Positions 5,710-18,750 of a stretch of DNA of 38,391 nt are shown here, piece after piece. A model generated the notes under the pieces. It was given only the letters and a program-made list of their open reading frames with translations. It searched no databases and was not told the origin of the DNA. How positions within the stretch are numbered: the stretch's first letter is position 1; each line of letters opens with the position of its first letter. Source of the stretch: Patulibacter medicamentivorans. GTDB lineage: Bacteria > Actinomycetota > Thermoleophilia > Solirubrobacterales > Solirubrobacteraceae. Location of the stretch: the NCBI RefSeq assembly GCF_000240225.1, contig NZ_AGUD01000262.1, positions 1 to 38,391 on the forward strand, in the 5' to 3' direction. Both the position numbers and the translations under genes were made by a program.

Positions 5710-8310
5710 TCAGGATTCGTCGGTCGCCGGAGCGTCGTCCGTGCCGGCGTCGTCGGTCGGCGCATCCGCGTCGGCGCTGGTCGGCGGCGCCGCCGGGTCG
5801 ACGGGCGGCGCCTCGCCCTCGGGCCCCTCCACGATCGCCTCGGTCGGATCGGACTCCTCGTCCTCGACGATCCGGGCGATCGCGCTGACGCGGTCGTCGT
5901 CGCGGACGTTCATGACCTTGACGCCCTGCGAGTTGCGCCCGTAGCGGTTGATGCCCTTGACGCCGGTGCGCTGGACCATGCCGGCCTCGCTGATGAACAC
6001 CAGCCCCTCGTGCTCGCGGACGACCAGTGCGCCGGCCAGGCCGCCCTTGGCCTCGGTCAGCTGGATCGTCTTGACGCCCTTGGCGCCGCGGCTGGTCTTG
6101 CGGTACTCGCGCACCAGCGTCCGCTTGCCGAACCCGTTGTCGGTCACGACCAGCAGGTCGAGGTCGTCGCGGGCGACGTCCATCGCGATCACGGAGTTCT
6201 TCGCCGGGTCGCTGCCGACGTCCATGCCGCGGACGCCGGTCGTGTCGCGGCCCATCGAGCGAGCGTCGGCCTCGCTGAAGCGGACGGCCAGGCCCGCCTT
6301 CGAGACCATCACGACCTCGTCGTCCGGGTCGACGTTGCGGACGGCGACCAGCTCGTCGTCGTCGCGGACCTTGATGGCGATGATGCCGTCGGCCTTGATC
6401 GGCGTGTTGTACGCCTGCAGCTCGGTCTTCTTCACCGTGCCGCTGCGGGTCGCGAAGATCAGGTACTTCGTCTCGGCGAACTCGCGGGTCGACAGCACCG
6501 ACTGGATTCGCTCGCCCTCGCGCAGCGGCAGGAAGTTCCGCAGGAAGCGGCCCTTCGACTGGCGCGAGGCCTCCGGCAGCTCGTAGACCTTGGACCGGTA
6601 GACCTTGCCGCGGTTGGAGAAGAACAGCAGGTAGTCGTGGCTCGAGCAGACGAAGAGGTGCTCGATGTAGTCGCCGTCCTTCATGTTCATGCCGGTCACG
6701 CCGACGCCGCCGCGGCGCTGCTGGCGGTAGGTGGCCAGCGGCAGCGACTTGATGTAGCCGTCCTGCGTGATCGTGATGACCATCTGCTGGTCGGCGATCA
6801 GGTCCTCGATGTCGATCTCGCCCTCGGCATGGGTGATGATCGTGCGCCGCTCGTCGCCGAACCGCTCGGCGATCTCGAGCATCTCCTCCTTGATCAGGTC
6901 GAGCACCATCTGCTCGTCGCCGAGCAGCTCGCGCAGCTCGCGGATCCGCTCCATCACGTCGGCGTGCTCGGCGCGGATCGCGTCGCTCTCCAGCGCGGTC
7001 AGCTGCGACAGGCGCAGGTCGAGGATCGCCTGCGACTGGATCAGCGTCAGGCCGAAGCTCGACATCAGCTCGCCACGGGCCGTCTCGCGGTCCTTCGACG
7101 AGCGGATCACCTGGATCACCGCGTCGAGGTTGTCGAGCGCGATCAGCAAGCCCTCGAGGACGTGGGCGCGCGCCTCCTTCTGCGCCAGCTCGAACTTCGC
7201 GCGGCGGACGACGACCTCGCGCTGGTGGCCGACGTAGGCGCCGATGATGTCCCGCAGCGACAGCGTCCGCGGGACGCCGTCGACCAGCGCCACGTTGTTG
7301 ACGCCGAAGGTCGTCTGCATGTTGGTGTGCTTGAACAGCTTGTTCAGCACCACCTTCGGCAGCGTGTCGCGCTTGAGCTCGATCACCAGGCGCATACCGC
7401 GCTTGTCGGACTCGTCGCGGATGTCGGAGATCTCGGGGATCTTCTTGTCGCGGACCAGGTCGGCGATCTTGACGATCAGGCCGGTCTCGCCGCCCTTCTT
7501 GACCTCGTAGGGCAGCTCGGTGACGATGATCGCCTCCTTGCCCTGGGTCAGCGGCTCGATGTGCGCCTTCGCCTGGACCCGGATCCGCCCGCGACCGGTC
7601 TCGTAGGCGTCCTTGATCCCGCCCATCCCGAGGATGATCCCGCCGGTCGGGAAGTCCGGGCCCTTCAGGTGCTCCATCAACCCCTCGACGGGGATCGACG
7701 GGTCGTCGATGTAGGCGATCACCGCCGCGATCGACTCCCGCAGGTTGTGCGGCGGCATCTTGGTCGCCATGCCGACCGCGATCCCGGAGGACCCGTTGAC
7801 CAGCAGGTTCGGGAACCGCGACGGCAGCACCGTCGGCTCCATCTTCCGGCCGTCGTAGTTCGGCTGGAAGTCGACCGTGTCCATGTCCAGGTCGCGCAGC
7901 ATCTCCAGCGCGAGCCTGGTCAGGCGGGCCTCGGTGTACCGCATGGCGGCCGGCGGATCGTCGTCGATCGAGCCGAAGTTGCCCTGCGGGTCGACGAGCT
8001 CGTTGCGCATCGAGAACGGCTGCGCCATCCGCACGAGCGTGTCGTAGATCGACGTGTCGCCGTGCGGGTGGTAGTTGCCCATCACTTCGCCGACGATGCG
8101 GGCGCACTTCGCGTACCCGCGGGTCGGGCCGACGCCGAGCTCGGACATGCCGAACAGCACGCGCCGGTGGACCGGCTTGAGGCCGTCGCGGACGTCGGGC
8201 AGCGCTCGCCCGACGATCACCGACATCGCGTAGTCCAGGTACGCGGTGCGCATCTCGTCCTCGAGCGCGCGCGGCTCGATGTTGCCGCCGCTGATCACCT
8301 CGGTGGCCAT
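5710..8310 (-). CDS. gyrA: DNA gyrase subunit A
   Basis: The breakage-reunion subunit of DNA gyrase, which with GyrB introduces negative supercoils. The 866 residues begin with [50 protein letters not shown]. The catalytic tyrosine lies in RYTEARL at about residue 125, and the GyrA box QRRGGVGV at about 529 begins the C-terminal DNA-wrapping beta-pinwheel. After the pinwheel there is an acidic Ala/Asp/Pro-rich tail of about 60 residues ([13 protein letters not shown] onward), unlikely to be folded. It lies 49 bp downstream of gyrB in the same direction with AAGGGA as a likely ribosome-binding site, so gyrB-gyrA are probably one operon, ended by the hairpin at 5668-5700. Confidence 0.98.
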   Translation of the reverse strand: MATEVISGGNIEPRALEDEMRTAYLDYAMSVIVGRALPDVRDGLKPVHRRVLFGMSELGVGPTRGYAKCARIVGEVMGNYHPHGDTSIYDTLVRMAQPFSMRNELVDPQGNFGSIDDDPPAAMRYTEARLTRLALEMLRDLDMDTVDFQPNYDGRKMEPTVLPSRFPNLLVNGSSGIAVGMATKMPPHNLRESIAAVIAYIDDPSIPVEGLMEHLKGPDFPTGGIILGMGGIKDAYETGRGRIRVQAKAHIEPLTQGKEAIIVTELPYEVKKGGETGLIVKIADLVRDKKIPEISDIRDESDKRGMRLVIELKRDTLPKVVLNKLFKHTNMQTTFGVNNVALVDGVPRTLSLRDIIGAYVGHQREVVVRRAKFELAQKEARAHVLEGLLIALDNLDAVIQVIRSSKDRETARGELMSSFGLTLIQSQAILDLRLSQLTALESDAIRAEHADVMERIRELRELLGDEQMVLDLIKEEMLEIAERFGDERRTIITHAEGEIDIEDLIADQQMVITITQDGYIKSLPLATYRQQRRGGVGVTGMNMKDGDYIEHLFVCSSHDYLLFFSNRGKVYRSKVYELPEASRQSKGRFLRNFLPLREGERIQSVLSTREFAETKYLIFATRSGTVKKTELQAYNTPIKADGIIAIKVRDDDELVAVRNVDPDDEVVMVSKAGLAVRFSEADARSMGRDTTGVRGMDVGSDPAKNSVIAMDVARDDLDLLVVTDNGFGKRTLVREYRKTSRGAKGVKTIQLTEAKGGLAGALVVREHEGLVFISEAGMVQRTGVKGINRYGRNSQGVKVMNVRDDDRVSAIARIVEDEESDPTEAIVEGPEGEAPPVDPAAPPTSADADAPTDDAGTDDAPATDES

Positions 8311-8359
8311 TGATCAGTTCCCTTCGTAAACGTTCTTCGGAGAAGCGCTGGACGGCCGG

Positions 8360-12449
<4,090 letters not shown>

Positions 12450-12521
12450 CCGCAGGCGGGCCAGGTACGACAGCCGAGGCGGGGCGAGCGGGAGGTCCGT
12501 GATCGCGTCCAGGATCGAGAG

Positions 12522-13631
12522 CTAGACGTTGAGGCGGATCGGCATGATCAGGTAGAGGAAGCCCTGATCGTCGTTGGTCTGCAGCAGCCCCGGCCGGATC
12601 GGGCTCGTCAGCCGCAGCAGGACCTCGTCGGCGTCGATCGCGTCGAGCCCGTCGCGGAGGTACTCCGGGTTGAAGCCGATCTCGAACGGCTCGCCGTGGA
12701 ACGGCACCGGCAGCGACTCGCGCGCCTCGCCGACGTCCTGGGTCTGGGAGGAGACGGTCAGCTCGCCCTCGGAGAACGCCAGCCGCAGCGCGGCCGCCTT
12801 CTGCGCCAGCAGCGACACGCGCGAGACGACCTCGCGCAGCTCCGACGTCGAGACCGGCAGCTCGTGCTCGAACGAGTCGGGGATCAGCGAGCGGTACTGC
12901 GGGAAGGTCCCGTCGACCAGCCGCGAGCTGAGGACGTGGTCGCCGACGGTGAACAGCACCTGGTTCTCGCCGCGGGCGACGGTCAGGGTCTCGGCGCCGG
13001 TCGCCGGCACCAGCCGCTCCAGCTCCTGCATGACCCGGGCCGGGACGTTGGCCTCGAAGTTGCCGTCGAGCGGCGTGGCCAGCGTCGTCCGCTTCTCCGA
13101 GAGCCGGTAGGAGTCGGTGGCGACCATCGTCAGGGTGTCGCCCTCGGCCCGCACCAGCACGCAGGCCAGCAGCGGCCGCGTGTCGTCCTTGGCGGCGGAG
13201 CGCACGACCTTGGCGGTGGTGGCGACGAAGGCCTCGGCGGGAACCAGGACGCCGGTCGCGTCGGCCGGCTCGGGCAGCGGCGGGAAGTCCTCGGTCCGCA
13301 GCGTCCGCAGGTGGAAGACGGCGGACCCGGCGGTGATCTCGACGTCCTGCTCCTCCGTCCGCAGCTCGAGCGAGATCCGCGGGCCCGGCGACTGCCGGGT
13401 GATGTCGAGCAGCAGCCGCGCCGGGAGCACGATCGTCCCCGGCCGCTCGACGTCACCCTCGAGGGCGATCCGGAGCCCGACCTGCAGGTCGGTCGCCCGC
13501 AGCTCGATCCCGTCGCCGGTGGCAGCGATCTGCACGCCGGACAGCGTCGGGTTGGCCAGTCGCCCCGAAGCCACGCGGCTGAGCGACTGCAGGTGCCCCA
13601 ACAGGTCCTGTGCGTTGGTGTGCAGTTTCAC
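12522..13631 (-). CDS. dnaN: DNA polymerase III beta subunit (sliding clamp)
   Basis: Ring-shaped processivity clamp of the replicative polymerase. The 369-residue length is normal for the three-domain fold. Recognisable segments are MKLHTNAQDLLGHLQSL at the start, LPARLLLDITRQSPG, the TDSYRLS motif that forms part of the protein-binding cleft, PARVMQELERL, the FPQYRSLIP stretch and the C-terminal LYLIMPIRL. It starts at GTG 13631 with GAGGA 7 nt upstream. It lies 125 bp downstream of dnaA, the spacer containing the candidate origin. Confidence 0.97.
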   Translation of the reverse strand: MKLHTNAQDLLGHLQSLSRVASGRLANPTLSGVQIAATGDGIELRATDLQVGLRIALEGDVERPGTIVLPARLLLDITRQSPGPRISLELRTEEQDVEITAGSAVFHLRTLRTEDFPPLPEPADATGVLVPAEAFVATTAKVVRSAAKDDTRPLLACVLVRAEGDTLTMVATDSYRLSEKRTTLATPLDGNFEANVPARVMQELERLVPATGAETLTVARGENQVLFTVGDHVLSSRLVDGTFPQYRSLIPDSFEHELPVSTSELREVVSRVSLLAQKAAALRLAFSEGELTVSSQTQDVGEARESLPVPFHGEPFEIGFNPEYLRDGLDAIDADEVLLRLTSPIRPGLLQTNDDQGFLYLIMPIRLNV

Positions 13632-13865
13632 CTTGAAGTCCTCAGAGAGAAAGAGTGATCAGCAGTCGTAGGAAGCCCTGTGCGTCTTGTGCACCGCGAT
13701 GCCGATCGTGCGCTGGCAGCAGGGGACGACGCGTCCACAGGAGCCTGTGCAGTCTGTCAGTCGCGGCGGTCGTCCTGTGCGCGGATCGGCTCGGTCGTCG
13801 TGGCGGACGGCGTCTCGTGCACAGCGGCGAGCCGTGCGCGCACACGTGCGAGGTCGACCTGTGCG
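13607..13865. other. Candidate replication origin with TGTGC motif cluster
   Basis: The dnaA-dnaN spacer (13632-13756) is the usual oriC location in actinobacteria. It and its flanks contain seven plus-strand TGTGC motifs (at 13609, 13619, 13679, 13688, 13746, 13776 and 13860). Four are within exact CCTGTGCG octamers and one within CCTGTGCA. One near-canonical DnaA box, GTCCACAGG, sits at 13733-13741 inside the palindrome CACAGG-AG-CCTGTG (13736-13749). No clear AT-rich unwinding element is seen. The origin call rests on position plus motif clustering. Confidence 0.45.
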
Positions 13866-15196
13866 CTCGGATCGCGCTCGATCTGGGCGCTGACGCCGCG
13901 CACGGCGTTCATCACGGTGGTGTGGTTGCGGCCGCCGAACGCGCGCCCCAGGTTGGGGTAGCTGTCGCCGGTCTCCTCGCGCGCGACGTACATCGCCAGC
14001 TTGCGAGCCCAGGTCAGCCGCTTGTCGCTGCGACGCGACAGCAGGTCCTCCTCGCTGACCTCGAACGTCAGCGCGGTCGCGCGCAGGACCTCGACCGTCG
14101 TCGCCGGCTGGTCGGCGCGGCGCTGGCCGGGGCTGCGGTCGCGACCCGGGTAGAGCGAGTCGAGGACCTCCTGCGCGAGCCCGCGCGTGAGCGGCCGGTC
14201 GGTCAGCGACGCGAAGGCGACCACGCGGACCAGGGCGGCCTCGACCGCGCGGACGCTGCTGTTGACGTGGCGGGCGATCTCCTCGAGCGCGGCCGGCTCG
14301 GCCAGCTCGACGGCCTGGCCGGTGACCCGCTTGCGCAGCACCATCAGCCGCGTGGCCAGGTCCGGCGGGGCGACCTCGGCGACCAGGCCGGCGGCGAAGC
14401 GGTCGCGCAGGCGCTGCTCCATCCGGTCGAGGTCGTGCGGGATCCGGTCGGCCGTCAGGACCAGCTGGGCGCCGGCCTCGTGAAGGGCGTTGAAGGTGTG
14501 GAAGAACTCCTCCTCCGTCGCCTTCTTCGCCATCAGGAACTGGACGTCGTCGACCAGCAGCAGGTCGATCGAGCGGTAGCGCTGCTTGAAGCCGTCGATC
14601 CCGTGCTTGCGCAGCGCGTCGGTGAACTCGTTGGTGAAGGTCTCCGCCGTGCAGTAGCGGACCCGCATGCCGGGGTGGTGGCGGCGGGCGTAGTGGCCGA
14701 CCGCGTGCAGCAGGTGGGTCTTGCCGACGCCGGGCGGGCCGCAGAGGAACAACGGGTTGTAGGCGATCCCCGGGTTCTCGGCGACGGTCAGCGCGGCGGC
14801 GTGGGCGAAGCGGTTGGCCGGGCCGAGGACGAACTCCTCGAACCGGTAGCGCGGCGTCAGCGGCCGGTCGGCGGGCGGCGGCGGGGCGGGCTCGTCGCGG
14901 CGCGCTCCGGGGCGCCCGCGCTGACCGGCGGCGCCGGCGGCGGGAGCGGGAGCGTCGGCGAGCACGACCTCGAGCGGCCGCTCCATGACCCGCGTGGCGC
15001 TGGCGCTGAGCATCGGCAGCAGCCGGTCGGCGATCCATGACCGGGCGTGCTCGGGCGCCCGCACGCGCAGCTCGTGGTGGTCGGCGGCGACGGGGCGCAG
15101 CACCGAGAGCCACGTGTCCCACGCCTGGTCCCCGATTCGCTGGCGAGCATCCTCGACGATGGCGTTCCAGGCGCGGTCGAGGTCAGCAGCGGGCAC
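13757..15196 (-). CDS. dnaA: Chromosomal replication initiator protein DnaA
   Basis: AAA+ initiator that binds DnaA boxes and melts oriC. The start is placed at GTG 15196 ([20 protein letters not shown]), giving 479 residues. The frame is open far upstream but without family sequence. Domain I covers about residues 1-85. A short Ala/Pro-rich domain II precedes [19 protein letters not shown]. Walker [14 protein letters not shown] and Walker [11 protein letters not shown] follow. The DNA-binding helix-turn-helix at the C-terminus reads [15 protein letters not shown] ... [10 protein letters not shown]. Compared with the usual RPRQ and GRDHTTV it has W396-A397-R398-K399 and N424, in residues known from E. 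coli DnaA to be at the DNA interface. A ~90-nt leader begins at a TATATT box. Confidence 0.96.
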   Translation of the reverse strand: MPAADLDRAWNAIVEDARQRIGDQAWDTWLSVLRPVAADHHELRVRAPEHARSWIADRLLPMLSASATRVMERPLEVVLADAPAPAAGAAGQRGRPGARRDEPAPPPPADRPLTPRYRFEEFVLGPANRFAHAAALTVAENPGIAYNPLFLCGPPGVGKTHLLHAVGHYARRHHPGMRVRYCTAETFTNEFTDALRKHGIDGFKQRYRSIDLLLVDDVQFLMAKKATEEEFFHTFNALHEAGAQLVLTADRIPHDLDRMEQRLRDRFAAGLVAEVAPPDLATRLMVLRKRVTGQAVELAEPAALEEIARHVNSSVRAVEAALVRVVAFASLTDRPLTRGLAQEVLDSLYPGRDRSPGQRRADQPATTVEVLRATALTFEVSEEDLLSRRSDKRLTWARKLAMYVAREETGDSYPNLGRAFGGRNHTTVMNAVRGVSAQIERDPSAQVDLARVRARLAAVHETPSATTTEPIRAQDDRRD

Positions 15197-15292
15197 GGGC
15201 AGGACGGGGCGGCCGCTGCGAGAGCGGCGAGAAGAACAGCACGGGGCCGGGAGGGCCCGAGGAGGCCGCTGCCGGGGCAGCGGCGGGCCGCG

Positions 15293-15298
15293 AATATA
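15293..15298 (-). promoter_or_regulatory. Candidate -10 box of dnaA (TATATT)
   Basis: TATATT preceded by TGG (an extended -10 form) on the minus strand, about 97 nt before the dnaA GTG. A perfect -35 is absent. The predicted transcript would begin with the CCGCTGCC/GGCAGCGG hairpin. Confidence 0.5.
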
Positions 15299-15346
15299 CC
15301 AGCGGTCGGTGGTGCCGGCGGGCCAGTCTCGGCGCGTCCGCCCGGA

Positions 15347-15367
15347 GTTCCCGGAAAGAGCGGGAAC
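15347..15367. promoter_or_regulatory. Inverted repeat GTTCCCG-N7-CGGGAAC, possible operator
   Basis: A perfect 7-bp inverted repeat with a 7-nt spacer, centred about 60 bp upstream of the dnaA -10 box and about 95 bp upstream of the rpmH -10 box. The symmetry and position suggest a dimeric regulator site. No regulator is identified. Confidence 0.35.
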
Positions 15368-15447
15368 ATCGCGGGAGCGCCGCTGCAAGGAACCGTCCGG
15401 ATGGTGCGCTACACGGAGCCGCACGGCGCCGTCGGGGAGCGGCTGGG

Positions 15448-15453
15448 TACACT
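15448..15453 (+). promoter_or_regulatory. Candidate -10 box of the rpmH operon (TACACT)
   Basis: TACACT preceded by GGG lies about 70 nt upstream of the rpmH ATG. There is no clear -35 match. Confidence 0.35.
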
Positions 15454-15523
15454 GCGCTGCTCGTGCCCGCGCCGGGTCGCGCCTTGCTGCGCCCGCCGCT
15501 CCGCCTCGAACCGAGTCTATGAG

Positions 15524-15658
15524 ATGAAGCGCACCTACCAGCCGAAGAAGCGCAAGCGCGCCCGCACCCACGGCTTCCGCGAGCGGATGTCGACCAAGGC
15601 AGGACGCCAGGTCCTCAAGCGCCGCCGGGCCAAGGGTCGTCGGCGCCTGACCGTCTGA
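15524..15658 (+). CDS. rpmH: 50S ribosomal protein L34 (bL34)
   Basis: A 44-residue, highly basic ribosomal protein of the large subunit. The sequence [20 protein letters not shown], the [19 protein letters not shown] core and the RLTV end are the family pattern over its full length. The ATG at 15524 is the only start that fits. It is followed 4 nt later by rnpA, the near-universal rpmH-rnpA pair, and diverges from dnaA. Confidence 0.97.
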   Translation: MKRTYQPKKRKRARTHGFRERMSTKAGRQVLKRRRAKGRRRLTV

Positions 15659-15662
15659 GTCG

Positions 15663-16067
15663 ATGTCCGATCCCCGTCCGGCCGCCAAGCGGTCGAAGCG
15701 GGGTCGGCTGACGCGCAGCGCCGACTTCGAACGGGTCTTCCGCCGTGGCCGCTCGTTCGGCAACCGGCACCTGGTGCTGCACCTCTTCCCGCGCAGCGGG
15801 CCCGACGAGGCCCGCGAGCCGCGGATCGGCCTGAGCGTCTCCCGCCGCGTCGGCGGGGCGGTCGATCGGAACCTGGTCAAGCGGCTCCTGCGGGAGGCGT
15901 TCGCCGACCAGTCGAGCCGGTTCCCGACCTCGGTCGACCTGGTGATCGTCGCGCGTCCCGACGCCCGCGAGCTGGCCGAGCGCGAGGGCCTGGCCGGGAT
16001 CTCGACGGCGCTCGAGGAGATCGTCCAGAAGGCGCTGACCGCGCTCGACAACGAGGACGCCGGCTGA
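15663..16067 (+). CDS. rnpA: Ribonuclease P protein component
   Basis: Protein cofactor of RNase P, which binds the 5' leader of pre-tRNA beside the catalytic RNA. The 134 residues include LTRSADFERVFRRGRSFGNRHLVLH, IGLSVSRRVGGAVDRN and the RNR-type signature VDRNLVKRLLREAF. The C-terminal half, LVIVARPDARELAEREG, is the usual last strand and helix. It overlaps yidD by one base (TGATG), so translation of the two is probably coupled. Confidence 0.94.
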   Translation: MSDPRPAAKRSKRGRLTRSADFERVFRRGRSFGNRHLVLHLFPRSGPDEAREPRIGLSVSRRVGGAVDRNLVKRLLREAFADQSSRFPTSVDLVIVARPDARELAEREGLAGISTALEEIVQKALTALDNEDAG

Positions 16068-16441
16068 TGGCGGACGCCGGCCACCACTGCGCCGATCACG
16101 CGCGCCCGGCGCCGTCCGGCGACGGGTCCGACGAGCCGCTGGACGAGCTCTACGTCCCGGCCGCGCCCGGTCGTGGACCGCTCGGGCTCCTGCGCGAGCT
16201 GTTCCTGGCGCCCGTCAAGGCCTACCAGCGCTTCATCAGCCCGGCACTGCCGCGCAGCTGCAAGTACGAGCCGACCTGCAGCCACTACGCGGTCGACGCG
16301 GTGCGGTCCCACGGCGTCTGCCGCGGGACGGTCCTCGCGGCGTGGCGGATCCTCAGGTGCAACCCGTGGAGCCACGGCGGCTACGATCCCGTCTCGGCGC
16401 AGCGGCTGTTCCGCTCACGCCGCCCTGCGTCACCCTCCTGA
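16067..16441 (+). CDS. yidD: Membrane protein insertion efficiency factor YidD
   Basis: Small peripheral membrane protein that aids YidC-dependent insertion. Of 124 residues, the last ~80 carry the family core: LFLAPVKAYQRFISPALPRSCKYEPTCSHYAVDAV, followed by CRGTVLAAWRILRCNPW and SHGGYDPV. The conserved cysteines (CKYEPTCS and RCNPW) are intact. The ~45-residue N-terminal extension (acidic, with YVPAAPGRG) is longer than the ~70-85-residue proteins typical of the family. It lies between rnpA and yidC in the standard order. Confidence 0.93.
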   Translation: MADAGHHCADHARPAPSGDGSDEPLDELYVPAAPGRGPLGLLRELFLAPVKAYQRFISPALPRSCKYEPTCSHYAVDAVRSHGVCRGTVLAAWRILRCNPWSHGGYDPVSAQRLFRSRRPASPS

Positions 16442-16454
16442 ACGAGCCCCCTGC

Positions 16455-17378
16455 ATGCCTGCTGCCGTCCTCGCCCCGATCCAGTGGCTGATCGACCTCT
16501 TCCTGCCGGTCCTGGAGTTCTTCCACGACACGCTGTCGATCCCGTGGGGCCTCTCGATCATCCTGCTGACGGTGCTGCTGCGGCTGGCGGTGCTGCCGCT
16601 GGGCATCAAGTCCTTCAAGTCGATGCGCGGGCTGCAGGCGATCGCGCCGCAGATGAAGGCGCTGCAGGCGAAGTACAAGGACGACCGCCAGCGTCTCCAG
16701 CAGGAGACGATGAAGCTCTACTCCGAGCACAAGGTCAACCCATTCGGGTCCTGCCTGCCGATCCTGGCGCAGATCCCGTTCCTGATCGCGTTCTTCTACA
16801 TGCTGCGGACCGATCTCAAGTTCGAGATCTGCGGCGACGGCGTCGACCGCAACCTGCCGCACGACGTCGGCTGCGGCGCGGTCCCGAACCCGGTCGGCAA
16901 CTGGATGTTCGGCCAGCCCAAGGGCAATGGGCCGCTGGGCGGCTTCGGTGAGAGCTTCATCGGCATCCACGACATCACCGCGGTCGCCACCGGCGGCCTG
17001 CTGATCCTGCTGCTGGTGCTCTACGTCGGGTCCCAGATGGCGTCGTCGCTGGTCAACATGCCGCCGACGGCCGACAAGAACCAGAAGCGCCTGATGCTGG
17101 GCCTGCCGCTGGTCTTCGTGATCTTCCTGATCCCGATCAAGCCGCCGTCGGGCCTCTTCCTCTACTGGATCACCACCAACGTCTTCACGCTCGTCCAGCA
17201 GTGGGGCCTGATCCGGGTCTTCGGCCACGTCAAGCCGGTGACCGTGGACGAGGACGAGGAGCCGGCCAAGGGCGGGGCGAAGGCGGCGACGGCCGCCGCG
17301 GGCAAGGCGCCCTCGGGCAGCGCGCCGCCGCCACCGCCGCGCAAGCGCAAGAAGAAGCGCTCGGGGCGGAGGCGCTGA
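16455..17378 (+). CDS. yidC: Membrane protein insertase YidC/OxaA
   Basis: Polytopic insertase for membrane proteins. The 307-residue product fits the short Gram-positive form without a large periplasmic domain. The first helix is at IQWLIDLFLPVLEFF. Then come IPWGLSIILLTVLLRLAVLPLGIKSFKS with the hydrophilic-groove arginine (LLRLA), a cytoplasmic coiled region (QMKALQAKYKDDRQRLQQE), and VNPFGSCLPILAQIPFLIAFF. The last helices include LPLVFVIFLIPIKPPSGLFLYWITTNVF. The C-terminus is an Ala/Pro linker ending in RKRKKKRSGRRR, a ribosome-contacting basic tail. The ATG at 16455 is 13 nt after the yidD stop. Confidence 0.95.
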   Translation: MPAAVLAPIQWLIDLFLPVLEFFHDTLSIPWGLSIILLTVLLRLAVLPLGIKSFKSMRGLQAIAPQMKALQAKYKDDRQRLQQETMKLYSEHKVNPFGSCLPILAQIPFLIAFFYMLRTDLKFEICGDGVDRNLPHDVGCGAVPNPVGNWMFGQPKGNGPLGGFGESFIGIHDITAVATGGLLILLLVLYVGSQMASSLVNMPPTADKNQKRLMLGLPLVFVIFLIPIKPPSGLFLYWITTNVFTLVQQWGLIRVFGHVKPVTVDEDEEPAKGGAKAATAAAGKAPSGSAPPPPPRKRKKKRSGRRR

Positions 17379-17379
17379 G

Positions 17380-17856
17380 ATGTCGGACGACGGGATCGGC
17401 GAGCGGATCGCCATCGAGGTCGGTGCGCTGGTCGGACGGGTGGCGCTGGGCGTCGACGCCGGCGACGACGTCGAGGTGACGCGCAAGGGCAACCGGATCA
17501 CCGCGACCCTCCACGGCGAGGGCGTGGCGCCGTTCATCGGCCGCCACGGCCAGGTGATCGACGCGGTCCAGCACCTCGCGACCCGCGTCGCGGCCAAGCA
17601 CGCGCCCGGCGGCGACTGGGTCGTGACGGTCGACGCCGGCGACTACCGCAGCCGTCGCGCGACGATCCTCGACCGGATCGCCGACGAGGCCGCCGATCGC
17701 GCGGTCGCCGGCGGCGAGGCGGTCGCGCTCGACCCGATGACGGCGAGCGAGCGTCGCTACGTGCACGAGCAGCTGCGCGAGCGGGGCGACGTCGGGACGC
17801 ACAGCGAGGGCGACGAGCCCGAGCGGCACCTGGTCGTCACGCCGAAGCGGGCGTGA
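17380..17856 (+). CDS. KhpB/Jag-like RNA-binding protein (KH and R3H domains)
   Basis: A 158-residue cytoplasmic RNA-binding protein of the Jag/KhpB/EloR family, linked in other bacteria to cell elongation and division control. The KH domain is seen in GVAPFIGRHGQVIDAVQHLATRVAAKH (a GxxG-type loop, here GRHG). The R3H domain ends the protein: YRSRRATILDRIADEAADRAV, then LDPMTASERRYVHEQL with the R-xxx-H motif, and ERHLVVTPKR. The N-terminal Jag-N domain of Firmicutes is absent, as in actinobacteria. It starts 1 nt after yidC and overlaps rsmG by 4 nt. Confidence 0.9.
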   Translation: MSDDGIGERIAIEVGALVGRVALGVDAGDDVEVTRKGNRITATLHGEGVAPFIGRHGQVIDAVQHLATRVAAKHAPGGDWVVTVDAGDYRSRRATILDRIADEAADRAVAGGEAVALDPMTASERRYVHEQLRERGDVGTHSEGDEPERHLVVTPKRA

Positions 17857-18587
17857 GCGGGAGCCCGAGCGGCGCCGGGGGCGGCTGGGCGGCGGTCGAC
17901 CGCCGGCTGGCCGAGCTGGCCGCGCGCTACGGCCTGGAGCCCACCGCCGTCGCGGCCTTGCGGACGATGCTCGAGGTCCTGGCCGACGACGAGCACGCGG
18001 CGACGACCGTCCGATCGCCGATCGAGGCGGTCGACCGGCACGTCGCCGACGGGCTCAGCGGGCTCGAGGTGGCCGCGGTCCGCGAGGCGGAGCGATTGGT
18101 CGACATCGGGACCGGGATCGGCGTTCCGGCGCTGGTGCTCGCCGCCGCGCGGCCCTCGCTGGAGGTCGTGGCGATGGACACCGTCGGCAAGAAGGTCGAT
18201 TGGGTGACGGCCTGCGCGGCGCGGATGGGCCTGGCGAACGTCGAGGGCGTCCACGGACGGGCCGAGGCGTGGCCCGCGGGCCTGGAGCGGTTCGACGTGG
18301 TCGCGGCGCGCGCGGTCGCGCCGCTCGGCGTGCTGGTCGAGTACGCGGCGCCGCTGCTGCGGGTGGGCGGGAGGCTGGTGGCCTGGAAGGGCGTGGTCGA
18401 CCCGGAGGAGGATCGGGTCGGCGCGGCGGTCGCGGGGCAGCTGGCGATGGGCGAGCCGGAGAGCGCCCCGACCCGGCCGTGGCCGGCGGCTCGCGATCGG
18501 CGGTTCGTGACCGTCGAGAAGCAGGGGCCGACGCCGCGGGGGTTCCCGCGCAAGCCGGGCATGGCGCGCAAGCGCCCGTTGGGCTGA
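17853..18587 (+). CDS. rsmG: 16S rRNA (guanine-N7)-methyltransferase RsmG
   Basis: SAM-dependent methyltransferase that makes m7G527 in 16S rRNA; its loss gives low-level streptomycin resistance in other bacteria. The 244 residues include the SAM-binding motif LVDIGTGIGVPALVLAAARP, an acidic ribose-contact region VVAMDTVGKKVDWV, the RAEAW segment and the FDVVAARAVAPLGVLVEYAAPLLRVGGRLVAWKG core. The C-terminus PRGFPRKPGMARKRPLG is the usual GxPxRxxGxPxKxPL-type end. It starts at GTG with a GTGA overlap on khpB. The parS-parA region follows. Confidence 0.94.
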   Translation: MSGSPSGAGGGWAAVDRRLAELAARYGLEPTAVAALRTMLEVLADDEHAATTVRSPIEAVDRHVADGLSGLEVAAVREAERLVDIGTGIGVPALVLAAARPSLEVVAMDTVGKKVDWVTACAARMGLANVEGVHGRAEAWPAGLERFDVVAARAVAPLGVLVEYAAPLLRVGGRLVAWKGVVDPEEDRVGAAVAGQLAMGEPESAPTRPWPAARDRRFVTVEKQGPTPRGFPRKPGMARKRPLG

Positions 18588-18662
18588 GCCCCGGGCTGGG
18601 CGATTCGGTCGTCCTTCGCCGTCGCGGGCGCGGTTCCTGCTCGGCTCGTCGACCGGATCGGT

Positions 18663-18686
18663 CGGGCGTTTCACGTGAAACGCCCG
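18663..18686. promoter_or_regulatory. parS centromere site 1
   Basis: Contains GTTTCACGTGAAAC (18668-18681), the ParB recognition palindrome, extended by complementary flanks to a perfect 24-bp palindrome. It sits between rsmG and parA, the classical location. Confidence 0.92.
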
Positions 18687-18735
18687 CTCCCGGCGGGGTG
18701 GCCGCGCGGGCCGGCCGTGGCGCCCCTCGGCTCGG

Positions 18736-18741
18736 TACCGT
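18736..18741 (+). promoter_or_regulatory. Candidate -10 box of parAB (TACCGT)
   Basis: TACCGT is followed by 9 nt and then the TTG start of parA, with no Shine-Dalgarno between. This suggests a leaderless or nearly leaderless parAB mRNA, beginning about 60 bp from parS site 1. Confidence 0.4.
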
Positions 18742-18750
18742 CCTACCCCC

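Larger units (their letters stand above)
15197..15523. other. dnaA-rpmH divergent spacer
   Basis: 327 bp between the divergent dnaA and rpmH genes. It contains a minus-strand TATATT box for dnaA (15293-15298), a GC-rich hairpin at the start of the dnaA leader (15266-15283), a 7-7-7 inverted repeat (15347-15367) and a plus-strand TACACT box (15448-15453). No canonical DnaA boxes are seen, and no small ORF is supported. Confidence 0.6.

Noticed and set aside
15197-16375. Upstream extension of dnaA to 16375 (872 codons)
   Set aside because: It would run antisense through rpmH, rnpA and yidD; DnaA family sequence begins at 15196.
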